Assembly (NCBI GenBank): GCA_905339165.1
Contig: CAJPFH010000016.1
Coordinates: 1 to 50,499 of the forward strand
Length of the DNA: 50,499 nt
Source: Flavobacteriales bacterium
GTDB lineage: Bacteria > Bacteroidota > Bacteroidia > Flavobacteriales_E > Vicingaceae
Direction of reading: 5' to 3'
The translations under genes and the position numbers were made by a program. Within the stretch, counting starts at the first letter, position 1. The number at the start of each line of letters is the position of its first letter. Under the pieces are notes generated by a model that saw nothing but the letters and a program-made list of their open reading frames with translations, did no database searches and was not told the DNA's origin. Below, one piece after another: positions 9,131 to 18,418 of this stretch.

Positions 9131-9817
9131 TTAGTGGGTATTTAATTGGAGGGCAAAATCATCGGGGTTTATTGCTTGGGAAATACTGTAACACCCAATT
9201 TGTGTTCTTCTTAAATTTTTCAGGTATGCTCCTGAATTTAGAGCATTTCCAAAATCGAAGGCCAAACTGCGTATATAGGTGCCTTTGCTGCATTTTACTC
9301 TAAAATCGAGCTCAGGAAGTTCTATTCTTGTAATTTCAAATTCGAAAAGTTGAACAGAGCGTGGATTCATTTTGGTTTCAATGCCTTTTCGGGCAAGGTG
9401 GTATGCTCTTTCTCCATCAATCATTTTGGCCGAAAATACAGGTGGAATTTGATCTTGTATTCCAATAAATCTTCGGGCTGTTTCGTAAATAAGTTCATTT
9501 GTAATATGCTTAATGGGAAAGGTTTTATTGGGTTGGGTTTCTAGGTCGTATGATGGGGTGGTAGCTCCCAAAAAGAACGTGCCGGTATATTCTTTGGGTT
9601 GTTCCTGAATTTGGTTTATTTCTTTGGTTTTTTTTCCGGTACAAATAATCAGTAATCCTTCTGCAAGTGGGTCTAAAGTTCCGGCATGACCTACTTTTAA
9701 TTTTTTTAATGCAGTGTGTTTTTTTATAAGGTTTCTAATTTTTTTAACTACATCAAAAGAAGTCCAACCTACGGGTTTATTGATAAGTAGAGTTTCTCCG
9801 TTTACAAAGTCGAACAT
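9131..9817 (-). CDS. truB: tRNA pseudouridine(55) synthase
   Basis: A 228-residue TruB, which converts U55 in the T-loop of tRNA to pseudouridine. KPVGWTSFDVVKKIR is the N-terminal motif. VGHAGTLDPLAEGLL carries the catalytic aspartate, and CSKGTYIRSLAFDFG is the conserved third motif. It lacks a long C-terminal PUA-type extension, which is common in this phylum. Nine bases separate it from uppP, in a run with ftsX and the DUF3098 gene. Confidence 0.95.
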   Translation of the reverse strand: MFDFVNGETLLINKPVGWTSFDVVKKIRNLIKKHTALKKLKVGHAGTLDPLAEGLLIICTGKKTKEINQIQEQPKEYTGTFFLGATTPSYDLETQPNKTFPIKHITNELIYETARRFIGIQDQIPPVFSAKMIDGERAYHLARKGIETKMNPRSVQLFEFEITRIELPELDFRVKCSKGTYIRSLAFDFGNALNSGAYLKNLRRTQIGCYSISQAINPDDFALQLNTH

Positions 9818-9826
9818 GGTTTGAAT

Positions 9827-10606
9827 TTATGTAACCTTAAGATCGTAACCCAATGCTAATAACAGCAAAAGTATAAAGCCAAGAGCTATGCGGTAATAAC
9901 CGAAAAATTTGAAACCATGTTTTTGTAAGTACCCTATAAAAAATTTTATAGCCAGCATGGCTACAATAAAGGCCACCGTGTTCCCTATCAGTAAAACAGA
10001 AATATCATCTGCTGAAATGGCCAAATAATTTTTAAGAAGTTTATAGGCCGATGCCGCAAACATGGTGGGTACGGCTAAGAAAAAACTAAATTCGGCAGCC
10101 GTTTTACGGGTAAGTTTTTGGGTCATCCCTCCAATAATGGTTGCAGCCGATCGACTCACTCCCGGTACCATTGCAAGGCATTGAAAAAAGCCTATTTTTA
10201 ATGCACTTGGGTAGGTAATTTCGTGTTCGTCAGAATGGTTTTCTATCCAACGGTCAATAAAAATAAGAATTATTCCGCCCAATAAAAGGGAAACGGCAAC
10301 TACCCATACACTTTCCAGCATGGCATCTATTACATCATTTAACAAAAAACCAATAACTGCGGCAGGAATAAAGGCCACAAAAAGTTTATAGTAAAAATCG
10401 ATTGATTGAAAAAAGCGTTTCCAATAAAGCACCACTACCGAAAGTATGGCTCCGAATTGTATGTTTACGAGATATGCTTTCGTAAAATCGGTGCTTTCTA
10501 TGCCTAACACTTTCTCTGTAATAATCATGTGTCCGGTAGAAGAAATGGGTAAATATTCGGTAATGCCTTCTACAATGGCAATAATAATGGCATGTAAAAC
10601 ATCCAT
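9827..10606 (-). CDS. uppP: Undecaprenyl-diphosphatase
   Basis: A 259-residue BacA/UppP integral membrane phosphatase. It removes a phosphate from undecaprenyl pyrophosphate so the lipid carrier can be reused in peptidoglycan and surface polysaccharide synthesis. The active-site motifs [15 protein letters not shown] (residues about 14-28) and [13 protein letters not shown] are both present, with about seven hydrophobic segments. Its start shares one base with the stop of the preceding gene, indicating tight coupling. Confidence 0.95.
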   Translation of the reverse strand: MDVLHAIIIAIVEGITEYLPISSTGHMIITEKVLGIESTDFTKAYLVNIQFGAILSVVVLYWKRFFQSIDFYYKLFVAFIPAAVIGFLLNDVIDAMLESVWVVAVSLLLGGIILIFIDRWIENHSDEHEITYPSALKIGFFQCLAMVPGVSRSAATIIGGMTQKLTRKTAAEFSFFLAVPTMFAASAYKLLKNYLAISADDISVLLIGNTVAFIVAMLAIKFFIGYLQKHGFKFFGYYRIALGFILLLLLALGYDLKVT

Positions 10607-10839
10607 TATTCTTTAGGCTTTTTCATTATGCCGTAAATAACTACTATAAAACCGGCAATAATCAAAATGGGCGAAAGGGTAATTCTGCGAAAACTAAATA
10701 CTTCGGGATTATAAATAACAGGGTCTTCTGAACCTCCTCCTACCATGAGCAAATACCCTATAATACAGAGTAAAAAACCTATGCCAATGTAAAGATAATT
10801 TTCTTTGTTAAAGGGGAGGAGTTGATTTGTTTTTGCCAT
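10606..10839 (-). CDS. DUF3098 family membrane protein
   Basis: A 77-residue protein with two predicted membrane segments (about 15-32 and 54-70). The loop between them contains [20 protein letters not shown], typical of the small DUF3098 family found between ftsX and uppP in Bacteroidota. Function is unknown; its fixed position between a divisome permease and a cell-wall lipid phosphatase suggests an envelope role. It overlaps uppP by one base. Confidence 0.8.
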   Translation of the reverse strand: MAKTNQLLPFNKENYLYIGIGFLLCIIGYLLMVGGGSEDPVIYNPEVFSFRRITLSPILIIAGFIVVIYGIMKKPKE

Positions 10840-10857
10840 TTTTATTAGTTTTAGTTT

Positions 10858-11733
10858 TTATGAATAAAGTTCACTAGTGCGTATTCTCAAGTATTTTCGA
10901 ACGGCTAATGCTGTAGATATCCAAGAAATAAGGATGCCTAATACAATTACCATTAAGAACAAAGATATATATATTTCCAAGTTCTGAAGTTCCATTAGTT
11001 CGGGCATTTCTTTTTCGGCCATAAATAAAACTCCGGCTAAAAGCCCAATGGCTATAAAAGCACTTATTATTCCGTTAGTAATTCCCCTTGCTACAAAGGG
11101 TCTGCGAATAAAAGCACCGGTAGCACCCACTAATTGCATAGTGCGTATTAAAAATCTGCTGGAGTAAATAGATAACCGAATAGAACTGTTAATCAAAGCA
11201 AAAGAAATAATCATTAAGAGCACACTAAATCCAATAAGAATAAGGCCTATTTTCTTAAGGTTTTCATTTACCATGGCCACTAAATCTTTCTGATAAAAAA
11301 CTTCTTGAACCTTGGTGTTTTCATTCAGCATCGACTCTATTACTTTCAAACTATCAGGATTTGCATATTGTGCATTGAGTTTTATTTCTAAGGATGGAAG
11401 CAAGGGGTTGTAGCCTAAAAATTGAATAAAATCTTCGCCTAGTTCACGTTTTAATTCGGCCGCAGCACTATCTTGATGAATAAATTCGGTTGTTTTTACG
11501 AAAGGTTCGGCATCTAATGTTTTTTGTATTTCGGCAATTTCTACATCTTTTATATTTTCTTTCAGAATAACAGAGAAACCTATATTTTCTTTAACGTAGT
11601 TAGATAAATTGTGAGCATTTAGTAAAATAATACCCAACAAGCCCAACATAAAAAGAACAAGCGAAATACTAATAATTACAGAAACGTAAGAGCCTAATAC
11701 TTTCCCTTTAAGTCCTTTTTTATTGCTTGTCAT
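10858..11733 (-). CDS. ftsX: Cell division ABC transporter permease
   Basis: A 291-residue FtsX: one N-terminal membrane segment (about 20-42), a periplasmic domain of about 120 residues, and three C-terminal membrane segments. The segment NENTKVQEVFYQKDLVAMVN before the second membrane span is typical. With the ATPase FtsE, encoded elsewhere, it controls peptidoglycan hydrolysis at the septum. It is first in the ftsX-DUF3098-uppP-truB run, preceded by a promoter. Confidence 0.93.
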   Translation of the reverse strand: MTSNKKGLKGKVLGSYVSVIISISLVLFMLGLLGIILLNAHNLSNYVKENIGFSVILKENIKDVEIAEIQKTLDAEPFVKTTEFIHQDSAAAELKRELGEDFIQFLGYNPLLPSLEIKLNAQYANPDSLKVIESMLNENTKVQEVFYQKDLVAMVNENLKKIGLILIGFSVLLMIISFALINSSIRLSIYSSRFLIRTMQLVGATGAFIRRPFVARGITNGIISAFIAIGLLAGVLFMAEKEMPELMELQNLEIYISLFLMVIVLGILISWISTALAVRKYLRIRTSELYS

Positions 11734-11750
11734 TTAAATTTATTTTGCCG

Positions 11751-11781
11751 CTAAGTTATACTTAAACCTTTTCTTTGGCAA
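11751..11781 (-). promoter_or_regulatory. Promoter of the ftsX cluster
   Basis: On the minus strand TAACTTAG (11758-11751, 7 of 8 consensus positions) lies 20 nt after a TTG (11781-11779). The expected transcript start gives a leader of about 10 nt. Confidence 0.5.
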
Positions 11782-11841
11782 CAACCTGTACATTTTTCCT
11801 GTTAAGTTTTGTTAACTTCGCCACTTTGTTTTATCACATCA

Positions 11842-14787
11842 ATGGAATATAATCCAAACGAAATAGAAAAGAAATGGCAGAGATGTTGGGCCGAAAAAAA
11901 AACCTTTATTGCCCAAAATCCGAAAGAAAATACATTATCTAAACCTAAGTTTTACGTATTAGATATGTTTCCCTATCCATCGGGTGCGGGCTTACATGTA
12001 GGCCATCCGCTTGGGTACATTGCCTCCGATGTAATTGCCCGTTACAAACGCCACAAAGGTTTTAATGTACTGCATCCAATGGGTTACGATGCATTTGGTC
12101 TTCCGGCCGAACAATATGCGATACAAACCGGCCAACACCCTGATAAAACTACCAAAGAAAACATTGCCCGATATAGAGAACAATTAGATAAAATAGGCTT
12201 TTCTTTCGATTGGGAACGAGAAGTCCGAACCTGCGATTCCGATTACTATAAATGGACACAGTGGATATTTCTGAAACTCTATAATTCTTGGTACAACCCT
12301 ATTTCTGATAAAGCAGAGCCCATAGAAACCCTCATGGCCATATTTGAGAAAGAAGGCTTTCGGGGTAATTTAAACACGGTACTTACCGGAGGAATTGAAA
12401 AAGACTTAGAAAACTTTACAGCCGAAAAATGGAAAAAATTTGATGAAGTAACCCGCGAGTTAATACTCATGAATTTTAGATTGGCATACCTTAGCGAGGC
12501 CTATGTAAATTGGTGCCCTGCTATGGGTACCGTTTTGGCAAATGATGAGGTAAAAGACGGAGTGAGCGAGCGGGGAGGCTATCCGGTAGAAAGAAAGTTA
12601 ATGAAACAATGGAGCCTTAGAATTACCGCTTATGCCCATCGCTTATTAAGTGGATTAGATTCTATCGAATGGAGCGAAAGCATTAAAGAAGCCCAAAAAA
12701 ACTGGATAGGAAAAAGTGAAGGTTGCACCATTGCCTTTGAAGTAGAAAATACTAGTTTTAAAATAGAAGTTTTTACCACTCGCCCCGATACCATTTTCGG
12801 AGTTTCATACCTTACTCTCGCTCCCGAACTAGATTTAGTACCTCAAATAACATCTGCAAACCAAAAAAGCAAAGTAGAAGCCTATATTACGTATGCAACC
12901 AACCGAAACGAGAGGGAAAGGCAAAGCGATGTGAAAAACATTACCGGTGAATTTACCGGAGCCTTCGCCATACACCCTTTTACCCGAAAAAAAATACCTA
13001 TTTGGATTGGCGATTATGTGCTTTCCGGTTACGGAACAGGTGCGGTAATGGCCGTTCCGGCACACGATACCCGAGATCATGCTTTTGCAAAACACTTTAA
13101 ATTACCTATTCAGCAAGTAGTAGAATGCCCTGCCGATTGGAATATAAAAGATGCCGCCTACGATGAAAAGAAAGGAAAAATAATAAACTCCGAATTTTTA
13201 AACGGGCAAGATGTAAAAGAGGCAATAATCCAAAGTATTTCTGAAATTGAGAAAAGAGGATTTGGAAAACACAAAACAAACTTTCGTTTGCGAGATGCTG
13301 TTTTTGGTCGCCAACGCTATTGGGGTGAGCCTATTCCCATATACTACATAAACGGTATTCCTTATCCTCTAAAAGAAGAAGAATTGCCACTACTCTTACC
13401 CGAAGTAGATAAATACTTACCCACCGAAGATGGAGAGCCCCCATTGGCTAGGGCCCAAAATTGGAAATACCAGAATCAATACCACTACGAGCATACCACC
13501 ATGCCGGGCTGGGCAGGAAGCTCATGGTATTTTTTGCGTTATATGGATGTAAACAATTCCAAGGAATTTGCCTCTAAAGTAGCCTTAGAATATTGGAAAG
13601 AAATAGACTTATACATCGGAGGAGCAGAGCATGCCACGGGGCACCTTTTGTATTTTCGTTTTTGGACTAAATTCTTAAAAGACTTAGGTTATATAAACAT
13701 TGAAGAACCCGCTAAAAAACTCATCAATCAGGGCATGATACAGGGAGTGTCGGAAAAAATAATGCTTAATAAATCGTTTACTGCTAAAACGAATCGCATT
13801 GTCTTTTTCGGGTCATTCCAGCCAAATATGCTGTATGTAGATGAGAATAACAAGGAACAAACCGCTTATATTTATTACAGTAAAGATGTTGTAGATAAAA
13901 GAAAATTTGAAACAGTTGAAAAGTATGTGCCCATATCCATAGTGCAGCATCATGAAATATTGCCCGAAAAAATACATGGCTTAAGGCAAATGGAAGATTT
14001 TGAAGATGCCGTATTTGTATGTGAAGGAGGGTATTGGTATAAAGGAAAATTTAAAAGAATTTGCGAAGGAAGCGATAAATTTTATACTAAACCGGAAGTA
14101 GAAAAAATGTCGAAGTCGAAGTTTAATGTGGTAAACCCAGATGAACTTTGCGAAAAATATGGAGCCGATACATTGCGTTTATATGAAATGTTTTTAGGTC
14201 CGCTCGAAGATCACAAACCATGGAGCACGGCAAGTATCGAAGGGGTATTCCGATTTCTTAAAAAATTGTGGCGATTGTTTTACGATGAAAATGGCCACCT
14301 AAAAATAACCGATGAAGAACCCACAAAAGAGGAATTAAAAATTTTACACAAATGTATTAAGCGTGTAACTGAAGATATTGAACGTTTCTCGTTTAATACA
14401 GTAGTAAGTAATTACATGATTTGTGTAAACGAACTAAGCGATATAAAATGCAATAAAAAAAATATCTTGAAATCCCTTTTAATTATACTATCACCCTATG
14501 CTCCGCACATTGCCGAAGAACTATGGGAGAAAACAGGAGAAAAATCTTCTATTGAGTACGAAGCTTTTCCGGTTTTCATTCCGGCTTATTTAGAAGAAGA
14601 CAGTTATACCTACCCGATACAGTTTAATGGGAAATTGCGATTTACACTCAATCTTTCCCTTTCCCTATCGCCTTTAGAAATAGAACAAGAAGTGCTAGGT
14701 AATGACCAAACGCTGAAATATTTGAATGGAGGTACTCCTAAAAAGGTAATTGTAGTTCCTAAAAAAATTGTAAATATTGTGGTGTAA
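11842..14787 (+). CDS. leuS: Leucyl-tRNA synthetase
   Basis: A class Ia synthetase of 981 residues from the ATG at 11842 (MEYNPNEIEKKW). An in-frame ATG at 11809 would add a non-conserved 11 residues and is less likely. The HIGH-type motif is PYPSGAGLHVGHPLGY. The CP1 editing domain has TTRPDTIFGVSYLTLAPE and GYGTGAVMAVPAHDTRDHAF, the catalytic core has AGSSWYFLRYMD, and the KMSKS loop is EKMSKSKFNVVNP. A leucine-specific insertion of roughly 110 residues precedes the KMSKS loop, and an anticodon-binding domain ends the protein. All key motifs are intact. It is divergent from ftsX and ends in a very strong terminator. Confidence 0.96.
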   Translation: MEYNPNEIEKKWQRCWAEKKTFIAQNPKENTLSKPKFYVLDMFPYPSGAGLHVGHPLGYIASDVIARYKRHKGFNVLHPMGYDAFGLPAEQYAIQTGQHPDKTTKENIARYREQLDKIGFSFDWEREVRTCDSDYYKWTQWIFLKLYNSWYNPISDKAEPIETLMAIFEKEGFRGNLNTVLTGGIEKDLENFTAEKWKKFDEVTRELILMNFRLAYLSEAYVNWCPAMGTVLANDEVKDGVSERGGYPVERKLMKQWSLRITAYAHRLLSGLDSIEWSESIKEAQKNWIGKSEGCTIAFEVENTSFKIEVFTTRPDTIFGVSYLTLAPELDLVPQITSANQKSKVEAYITYATNRNERERQSDVKNITGEFTGAFAIHPFTRKKIPIWIGDYVLSGYGTGAVMAVPAHDTRDHAFAKHFKLPIQQVVECPADWNIKDAAYDEKKGKIINSEFLNGQDVKEAIIQSISEIEKRGFGKHKTNFRLRDAVFGRQRYWGEPIPIYYINGIPYPLKEEELPLLLPEVDKYLPTEDGEPPLARAQNWKYQNQYHYEHTTMPGWAGSSWYFLRYMDVNNSKEFASKVALEYWKEIDLYIGGAEHATGHLLYFRFWTKFLKDLGYINIEEPAKKLINQGMIQGVSEKIMLNKSFTAKTNRIVFFGSFQPNMLYVDENNKEQTAYIYYSKDVVDKRKFETVEKYVPISIVQHHEILPEKIHGLRQMEDFEDAVFVCEGGYWYKGKFKRICEGSDKFYTKPEVEKMSKSKFNVVNPDELCEKYGADTLRLYEMFLGPLEDHKPWSTASIEGVFRFLKKLWRLFYDENGHLKITDEEPTKEELKILHKCIKRVTEDIERFSFNTVVSNYMICVNELSDIKCNKKNILKSLLIILSPYAPHIAEELWEKTGEKSSIEYEAFPVFIPAYLEEDSYTYPIQFNGKLRFTLNLSLSLSPLEIEQEVLGNDQTLKYLNGGTPKKVIVVPKKIVNIVV

Positions 14788-14836
14788 TTTTCTAACAAAA
14801 AAAGCTGCAAGTTTTGCAGCTTTTTTTGTTAGAAAA
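14788..14836. terminator. Long bidirectional terminator
   Basis: A perfect 23-bp stem (14788-14810 with 14814-14836) around a 3-nt loop, with a GCTGCAA core flanked by A7 and T7. It lies between the leuS stop and the converging Cys-rich gene and can serve both. Confidence 0.9.
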
Positions 14837-14852
14837 TAAAATGTTTTCTTTT

Positions 14853-15182
14853 TTAGTGCTCATGAGGCCCTTCGTGGCTGCATGCTTTTTTTGTTCCGGG
14901 AGCAACTTCTGTTCCGGCAGGAGTTGCGGTGTTTGCATCTGTTTTTTCAGAAGAACATTTTTTGGCATCTCCTTCTTTTTTACAACAGGCTTTTTTGGCA
15001 TCTCCCTCTTTTTTGCAACAGGCCTTCGATGCATCTTTCTTGTCGCATTTTTTCTTGCAATCTTTTTTGTCGCATTTTTTGTCGCCATCACATTCAACCG
15101 AAGTAGGTGTAGAGGCATACGTTTCAATGGTTGCGGCAGCAACAAATCCCGTTAGGGCTAAGGCAAATAATAACTTTTTCAT
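14853..15182 (-). CDS. Exported Cys/Lys-rich protein, metallothionein-like
   Basis: A 109-residue protein with a clear signal peptide (MKKLLFALALTGFVAAA, cleavage likely near residue 23). The mature part has ten cysteines, many lysines and acidic residues. CDGDKKCDKKDCKKKC is followed by two copies of the 11-residue unit KACCKKEGDAK (33-bp DNA repeats around 14960-15020), a Thr/Ala/Pro linker and a CSHEGPHEH tail. I recognise no named family. Composition suggests periplasmic metal binding; this is inference. The paired CC and terminal His cluster resemble metal-trafficking proteins, but a redox or structural role is possible. The repeats also create open frames on the other strand, which I do not regard as genes. 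Confidence 0.7.
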   Translation of the reverse strand: MKKLLFALALTGFVAAATIETYASTPTSVECDGDKKCDKKDCKKKCDKKDASKACCKKEGDAKKACCKKEGDAKKCSSEKTDANTATPAGTEVAPGTKKACSHEGPHEH

Positions 15183-15256
15183 AAAAAAATCTTTTTTTGG
15201 TTAGGGTAAAGTTACTTAATTAATAAAAAAGTAAAAAATATATATGTTAATTCTTG

Positions 15257-15910
15257 TTAACGCAGCTTTGCAAGGGCGGTAATACCTCCTGTTACTTTTT
15301 GTCCAAGTTGAACCGAAACTTCCGTTCCCAGAGGTAGGAAAACATCTACTCTTGAACCAAATTTTATAAAACCACATTCGGAGGTTTGTTTTACATTTAC
15401 CCCTTCCTTACCATAAAAAACAATTCTTCTGGCTAAAGCCCCTGCTATTTGCCTAAACAAAAACTTCCGACCCCTTTCATCTTCTAATACACAAGTAGTT
15501 CTTTCGTTTTCCGTAGAAGATTTTGGATGCCATGCTACAAGATAATTTCCCGGATGATACCTGAAGTATATAATTTTTCCGCTAACTGGATACCTATTTA
15601 TATGCACGTTGAGTGGCGACATAAATACCGAAACCTGAATGCATTTCTCCTTTAAAAATTCATCTTCCATCACTTCTTCTATTACCACAACCTTTCCATC
15701 GGCCGGAGAGATAATTTCATTTTCTTTTTGTGAGAAATTTCGACAAGGATTTCTGAAAAACTGCAATACAATTCCTGTTAAAAAAATAGAAATAAAAAGA
15801 CTTGCATAGAAAACCCAGCGATGGGGGCAAAAGGAAGAAATGGTGATAATAATTACCGATACAACTACCGAAATCAATATACTTTTATAACCCTCTCTGT
15901 GTATAGTCAT
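15257..15910 (-). CDS. psd: Phosphatidylserine decarboxylase, short form
   Basis: A 217-residue Psd of the short class common in Bacteroidota. It decarboxylates phosphatidylserine to phosphatidylethanolamine at the inner membrane. Hydrophobic segments occupy residues about 10-50. ISPADGKVVVIEE and FMSPLNVHINRYPVSG are conserved, and the C-terminal KFGSRVDVFLP contains the Gly-Ser site where self-cleavage creates the pyruvoyl group. No synthase gene (pssA) is adjacent. Confidence 0.92.
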   Translation of the reverse strand: MTIHREGYKSILISVVVSVIIITISSFCPHRWVFYASLFISIFLTGIVLQFFRNPCRNFSQKENEIISPADGKVVVIEEVMEDEFLKEKCIQVSVFMSPLNVHINRYPVSGKIIYFRYHPGNYLVAWHPKSSTENERTTCVLEDERGRKFLFRQIAGALARRIVFYGKEGVNVKQTSECGFIKFGSRVDVFLPLGTEVSVQLGQKVTGGITALAKLR

Positions 15911-16113
15911 ATATTCTTTAGATTTTTCAAAGATATAAAATATTGTACATCTAAACTACCTAACAGGCAGATGTGCCTATTAATATAATCCTCCTCAACC
16001 TAAAAGGATTTATTTAAGCGAGGGAACGCTGATGCTTTTTATTATTTAATTGCTGTAACTTAGTTTGCAATGTTTCGTACACCTTGTAGCATAAAACAAA
16101 ATTACCTATCTGC

Positions 16114-16980
16114 ATGAGACAATTAAAAATTGCGAAACAAATTACTTCTCGCGAAACCGTATCACTCGATAAATATCTACATGAAATAGGAAAAGTAAGT
16201 TTAATTTCTGCTGAAGAAGAAGTGGATTTGGCAAAACGTATCAAAGAGGGAGATGTTGCTGCTCTTGAAAAGCTTACCAATGCTAACCTGCGTTTTGTAG
16301 TGTCGGTGTCAAAGCAATACCAAAATCAGGGCCTTAGTTTACCCGATTTAATAAACGAAGGAAATTTAGGTTTAATTAAAGCAGCACAGCGTTTTGATGA
16401 AACACGAGGATTTAAATTTATTTCGTACGCAGTTTGGTGGATACGTCAAGCTATTTTGCAGGCTTTAGCCGAACAAGCTCGCATTGTACGCTTACCTCTT
16501 AATAAAATAGGAGGTATTAATAAAATAAACAAAACCTTTGCCATGTTAGAGCAAGAGTTTGAACGCGAACCCACACCTGATGAAATTGCTCAAATACTAG
16601 AAGTAAGTGTAGAAGAAATTAAAGATTCTATGAGAAGCATTGGTCGTCATGTTTCCATGGATGCTCCAATATCTAACGATGAAGATAGTGGCAGTATGTA
16701 CGAATTGATGGAAGCCGAAGATAGTCCTTGCCCCGATAAAGAACTGGAGTTAGAATCTCTGAAAAAAGAAATAGAAAGAGCCTTATCTTCTTTAAGCGTT
16801 AGAGAAGCTGAAGTAGTTCGCCTGTTTTACGGTTTAAATGGAAGTACTCCTCTCTCTTTAGATGAAATAGGAGAGAAATACGAACTATCGAGAGAAAGAG
16901 TAAGACAAATCAAAGAAAAAGCAATTCGTAGGTTAAAGAAAGCTACTTGTTGCAAACATCTAAAAGGGTTTTTAGGATAA
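16114..16980 (+). CDS. rpoD: Primary sigma-70 factor, Bacteroidota type
   Basis: A 288-residue group 1 sigma factor that lacks region 1.1 and begins with [22 protein letters not shown], the usual start in this phylum. Region 1.2 is followed by region 2 ([19 protein letters not shown] and [15 protein letters not shown]), region 3 ([13 protein letters not shown]), and region 4 with the helix-turn-helix [24 protein letters not shown]. In this group the factor recognises the TTG/TAnnTTTG promoters seen before many genes in this window. The 203-bp region upstream contains weak short inverted repeats but no convincing perfect promoter. Confidence 0.95.
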   Translation: MRQLKIAKQITSRETVSLDKYLHEIGKVSLISAEEEVDLAKRIKEGDVAALEKLTNANLRFVVSVSKQYQNQGLSLPDLINEGNLGLIKAAQRFDETRGFKFISYAVWWIRQAILQALAEQARIVRLPLNKIGGINKINKTFAMLEQEFEREPTPDEIAQILEVSVEEIKDSMRSIGRHVSMDAPISNDEDSGSMYELMEAEDSPCPDKELELESLKKEIERALSSLSVREAEVVRLFYGLNGSTPLSLDEIGEKYELSRERVRQIKEKAIRRLKKATCCKHLKGFLG

Positions 16981-17029
16981 AGACCACTTCGTTCTTTATG
17001 TTATTTTTTACTGTTTTATTCTTATTCTA

Positions 17030-17037
17030 TACCTTTG
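17030..17037 (+). promoter_or_regulatory. -7 promoter element of rpe
   Basis: TACCTTTG is a perfect TAnnTTTG, 16 nt before the rpe ATG. There is no obvious TTG at the -33 position. Confidence 0.55.
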
Positions 17038-17053
17038 TGCTCACACGTATTGT

Positions 17054-17704
17054 ATGCAAACAATTATTTCCCCCTCATTATTATCGGCCAATTTTGCAAA
17101 ATTGGAAAACGATGTATTAATGCTAGATAAGAGCGAAGCGCAGTGGATACATATTGATGTAATGGACGGTGTGTTTGTTCCCAACATATCTTTTGGTTTT
17201 CCGGTAATAAAGTCGATACGCAATCTAACCCCAAAAGTTTTTGATGTACACATTATGATTGTTGAGCCCGATAAATATATTTCGGAGTTTAAAAAAGCAG
17301 GAGCCGATATTCTTACGGTGCATTACGAGGCTTGTCCACATCTTCACCGCACTTTACAGGCCATTAAAAAAGAAGGAATGAAAGCAGGGGTTGCATTAAA
17401 CCCACACACTCCTATAAGCGTATTGACAGATATTATTGGTGATATTGATGTTCTTTTAATTATGTCGGTAAATCCGGGGTTTGGTGGCCAAACCTTTATA
17501 GAAAATACCTTTGCTAAGGTGTCTGAAGCAGCGATTTTAATAGCAAATAAAAAGGCAAATACTATATTAGAAGTAGATGGAGGTGTTACAACGGCTAATG
17601 CGGCAAAATTAATTCAGAATGGAGCAAAAGCCTTGGTGGCCGGTAGTTTTGTTTTTAATTCAAAAGATCCAATAGCCACTATTTCAGAATTGGCTTCGTA
17701 CTAA
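17054..17704 (+). CDS. rpe: Ribulose-phosphate 3-epimerase
   Basis: A 216-residue TIM-barrel enzyme of the pentose phosphate pathway that interconverts ribulose 5-phosphate and xylulose 5-phosphate. ISPSLLSANFAKL opens the barrel. HIDVMDGVFVPNISFG carries the metal-binding His and Asp, VHIMI the next histidine, MSVNPGFGGQTFI the flexible loop, and LEVDGGV the second catalytic aspartate. Length is as expected. It converges with the gene at 17720, with only 15 bp between stops and no clear terminator. Confidence 0.95.
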   Translation: MQTIISPSLLSANFAKLENDVLMLDKSEAQWIHIDVMDGVFVPNISFGFPVIKSIRNLTPKVFDVHIMIVEPDKYISEFKKAGADILTVHYEACPHLHRTLQAIKKEGMKAGVALNPHTPISVLTDIIGDIDVLLIMSVNPGFGGQTFIENTFAKVSEAAILIANKKANTILEVDGGVTTANAAKLIQNGAKALVAGSFVFNSKDPIATISELASY

Positions 17705-17719
17705 AAGAATATTAAAAAT

Positions 17720-18418
17720 TCAAAACTTTTTTACCCCAATGCCGATATTAAATCCAAGCGAAATTTTAAAATTAGAATTATAGTATTTCCCTAATCGATT
17801 CATATCTATAACTCGGTGTTGGTTCTGGTTTCTGTAATTTTCTGTCCATTTATTTTCTTTTATGCCCAATCCAAAAAATACATCTAAAGGAAACTGATTG
17901 TAAAGGAGTGTTTGATAGCCAATAAAAAGATTGGCATTCATGTGTATTCCGGTAATAAATACATCGTAAACGCTACCGGTTTTACTGGTAATTTTTGCTG
18001 TAGAATAAGATAAGTGTGGGCCTAAATACCAACCATACGGATTATATAGTGTAAGTTCTCGGAAATTATTTTTAATAAAGAATTTGTGTGTGTATTGAAC
18101 ACGGAAACCGTTTACCACAAATTTATAATTACCGTTTGCTGAGTCTTCGTAGGATTTTAAAACAATACCCTTACCAAGATACGAAAGAGCGAGTTGAGAA
18201 GATTGTTTTGTGCTTACCATGGTTTCGCCAACCAAGCGGTATTCTGCTGTAAGAGGAATGGCTCCCCAAAAATATACAAAAGGGTTGGTTTTTATTAAAA
18301 TGTGGTATTCTGGCAGTGTTTTTTCGGGTTTTAAATAATAATCGTCATTTCCCTGGCCGAACGCAAGGTGTGTAATTAAAACAGGCGTAAAAAAAAATAT
18401 ATAACAATAATTTATCAT
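17720..18418 (-). CDS. Putative outer-membrane beta-barrel protein
   Basis: A 232-residue protein with an N-terminal signal (ITHLAFGQ cleavage region near residue 22). The mature part is made of alternating beta-strands rich in Tyr, Phe and Gly, such as GWYLGPHLSYSTAKI and FKISLGFNIGIGVKKF, and ends in the aromatic residue phenylalanine, as expected for an outer-membrane barrel. NPFVYFWGAIPLTAEYRL resembles small barrel proteins of the DUF3575 type, but I am not certain of the family. It starts one base into the tsaD stop, so it is probably co-transcribed with tsaD, with no obvious functional link. Confidence 0.65.
   Translation of the reverse strand: MINYCYIFFFTPVLITHLAFGQGNDDYYLKPEKTLPEYHILIKTNPFVYFWGAIPLTAEYRLVGETMVSTKQSSQLALSYLGKGIVLKSYEDSANGNYKFVVNGFRVQYTHKFFIKNNFRELTLYNPYGWYLGPHLSYSTAKITSKTGSVYDVFITGIHMNANLFIGYQTLLYNQFPLDVFFGLGIKENKWTENYRNQNQHRVIDMNRLGKYYNSNFKISLGFNIGIGVKKF

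Noticed and set aside
11809-11841. Upstream ATG extending leuS by 11 residues
   Set aside because: The extra residues are not typical of the family, and the conserved start MEYNPNEIEKKW begins at 11842.
14814-15204. Several long open frames on the plus strand opposite the Cys-rich gene, rich in Phe, Leu and Ser
   Set aside because: They are by-products of the Lys/Cys codon repeats on the minus strand, whose reverse complement has few stops. Only the minus frame has a signal peptide and a coherent repeat.
16014-16280. 88-codon minus-strand frame before and into rpoD
   Set aside because: It overlaps the conserved rpoD start on the opposite strand and shows low complexity.
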